Shown in pieces: positions 6,092-6,615 of a DNA stretch of 6,615 bases. The first letter of the stretch is position 1. Each line of letters starts with the position of its first letter. This DNA comes from Clostridiales bacterium. Lineage in GTDB: Bacteria; Bacillota; Clostridia; Christensenellales; Pumilibacteraceae. The notes below the pieces were generated by a model. It saw nothing but the letters and a program-made list of their open reading frames with translations. It was not told the origin of the DNA and made no database searches. Location of the stretch: positions 1 to 6,615 of the forward strand of contig JAIEBL010000056.1 in NCBI GenBank assembly GCA_029069015.1. Direction: 5' to 3'. The translations under genes and the position numbers were made by a program.

Positions 6092-6615
6092 ATGCAATAC
6101 CACATTCAAACCGAACCGATCTACGAAGCGTTCAGTTCACCGTGCGACTGCCCGCTGTGCAAAATCGAAAACGACGTACAGGAGCGCCTCTTGTCACAGT
6201 ATCTGAGCGATGCCGTTATGGAACCCACCGCCCGCGTGGAAGTGAACAAGTACGGGTTTTGCACGAAGCACCTTTCTTTGCTCTTTCAGAACAAAAACAA
6301 ACTCGGACTATCGCTCCAACTCGAAACGCGCTTAGGGACAATACGCGAAACGGTTCGCCCCATTACTTCTTATAAGCAAGCCGCAAAGCAAGCCGACGCT
6401 TTAAGCAGTACAATGGAAACGTGCGTCATCTGCAACGCGCAAGACAAAACGATGACGCGCTATGCCTATACGATCGCGCAAATGTATGCCAACGAAGACG
6501 ACTTTGTTCCCTTGTTTAAAAAGAGCGGCGGCTTTTGTTTGCCGCACTACGTTCTTCTTCTGCAAGAAAGCAAAAAGGCAGGCAATAAAACCTCTGCCTA
6601 CCTATCCGATTTATC
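6092..6615 (+). CDS. DUF6062 family protein with two CxxC...GFCxxH modules, N-terminal part
   Basis: The frame opens at the ATG at 6092 and is still open at the window end, giving 174 residues of an incomplete protein. An AAAGAGGTG site lies a few bases upstream. The start MQYHIQTEPIYEAF, then CDCPLC, VMEPTARVEVNKYGFCTKH and later CVIC and GGFCLPH match the clostridial DUF6062 family as I recall it. No biochemical function is known to me. Two similar modules are visible: C20-x2-C23 with C57-x2-H60, and C111-x2-C114 with C149-x2-H152. Each looks able to hold one metal ion, most likely zinc, through three cysteines and a histidine. No signal peptide or membrane helix is seen, so it should be cytosolic. 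It is transcribed divergently from the SPOR gene and shares its promoter region. Confidence 0.8.
   Translation, partial: MQYHIQTEPIYEAFSSPCDCPLCKIENDVQERLLSQYLSDAVMEPTARVEVNKYGFCTKHLSLLFQNKNKLGLSLQLETRLGTIRETVRPITSYKQAAKQADALSSTMETCVICNAQDKTMTRYAYTIAQMYANEDDFVPLFKKSGGFCLPHYVLLLQESKKAGNKTSAYLSDL

Noticed and set aside
5722..6375. A 217-codon plus-strand frame crossing the SPOR gene start and the DUF6062 gene start
   Set aside because: It runs antisense to the SPOR gene and then out of frame through the DUF6062 gene, and it is basic and low in complexity. Both overlapped genes have better starts and motifs.

Overview
The window looks like a chromosomal segment of a strictly anaerobic, fermenting Gram-positive bacterium of the class Clostridia (Bacillota). 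The evidence is a trimeric NADH-linked [FeFe] hydrogenase operon, a protein of the DUF6062 family (to my knowledge mainly clostridial), AGGAG-type ribosome binding sites and sigma-A-like promoters. A closer placement, such as an uncultured Christensenellales-like gut lineage, is only a guess. There is no tRNA, rRNA, CRISPR array, insertion sequence or phage gene, and no stretch above 300 bases lacks a gene.

Layout. Positions 1-801 (+) hold the C-terminal part of a MATE-type multidrug/Na+ antiporter-like membrane protein, cut off by the window edge and visibly more AT-rich than the rest. A bidirectional terminator at 824-860 separates it from a convergent minus-strand operon. In transcription order that operon is a NuoE-like subunit (5100-4618), a NuoF-like flavoprotein (4526-2649) and the catalytic [FeFe] hydrogenase (2637-889). 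It is preceded by a strong extended -10 promoter at 5213-5185 and a leader hairpin. Upstream on the same strand is a SPOR-domain single-pass membrane protein (5982-5218). Divergent from it, on the plus strand, starts a DUF6062 protein (6092 to the window end, incomplete). The two divergent genes share a 109-base promoter region with overlapping predicted promoters and a short palindrome.

How the genes work together. The three hydrogenase subunits should form a soluble HydABC/HndACD-type complex. NADH is oxidised at the FMN of the NuoF-like subunit, electrons pass along iron-sulfur clusters (with ferredoxin as the likely second partner), and protons are reduced to H2 at the H-cluster. Such an enzyme disposes of fermentation reducing power, and it may be reversible and electron-bifurcating. 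The HydE, HydF and HydG maturases needed to build the H-cluster are not in the window. The SPOR and DUF6062 genes have no evident link to hydrogen metabolism.

I found no clearly new system. The most interesting points are the duplicated CxxC...GFCxxH cysteine/histidine module in the DUF6062 protein, the SPOR protein with an unassigned helical C-terminal half, the Cys-to-Ser position in the first H-cluster motif, and several untested RNA/DNA structures in the intergenic regions.
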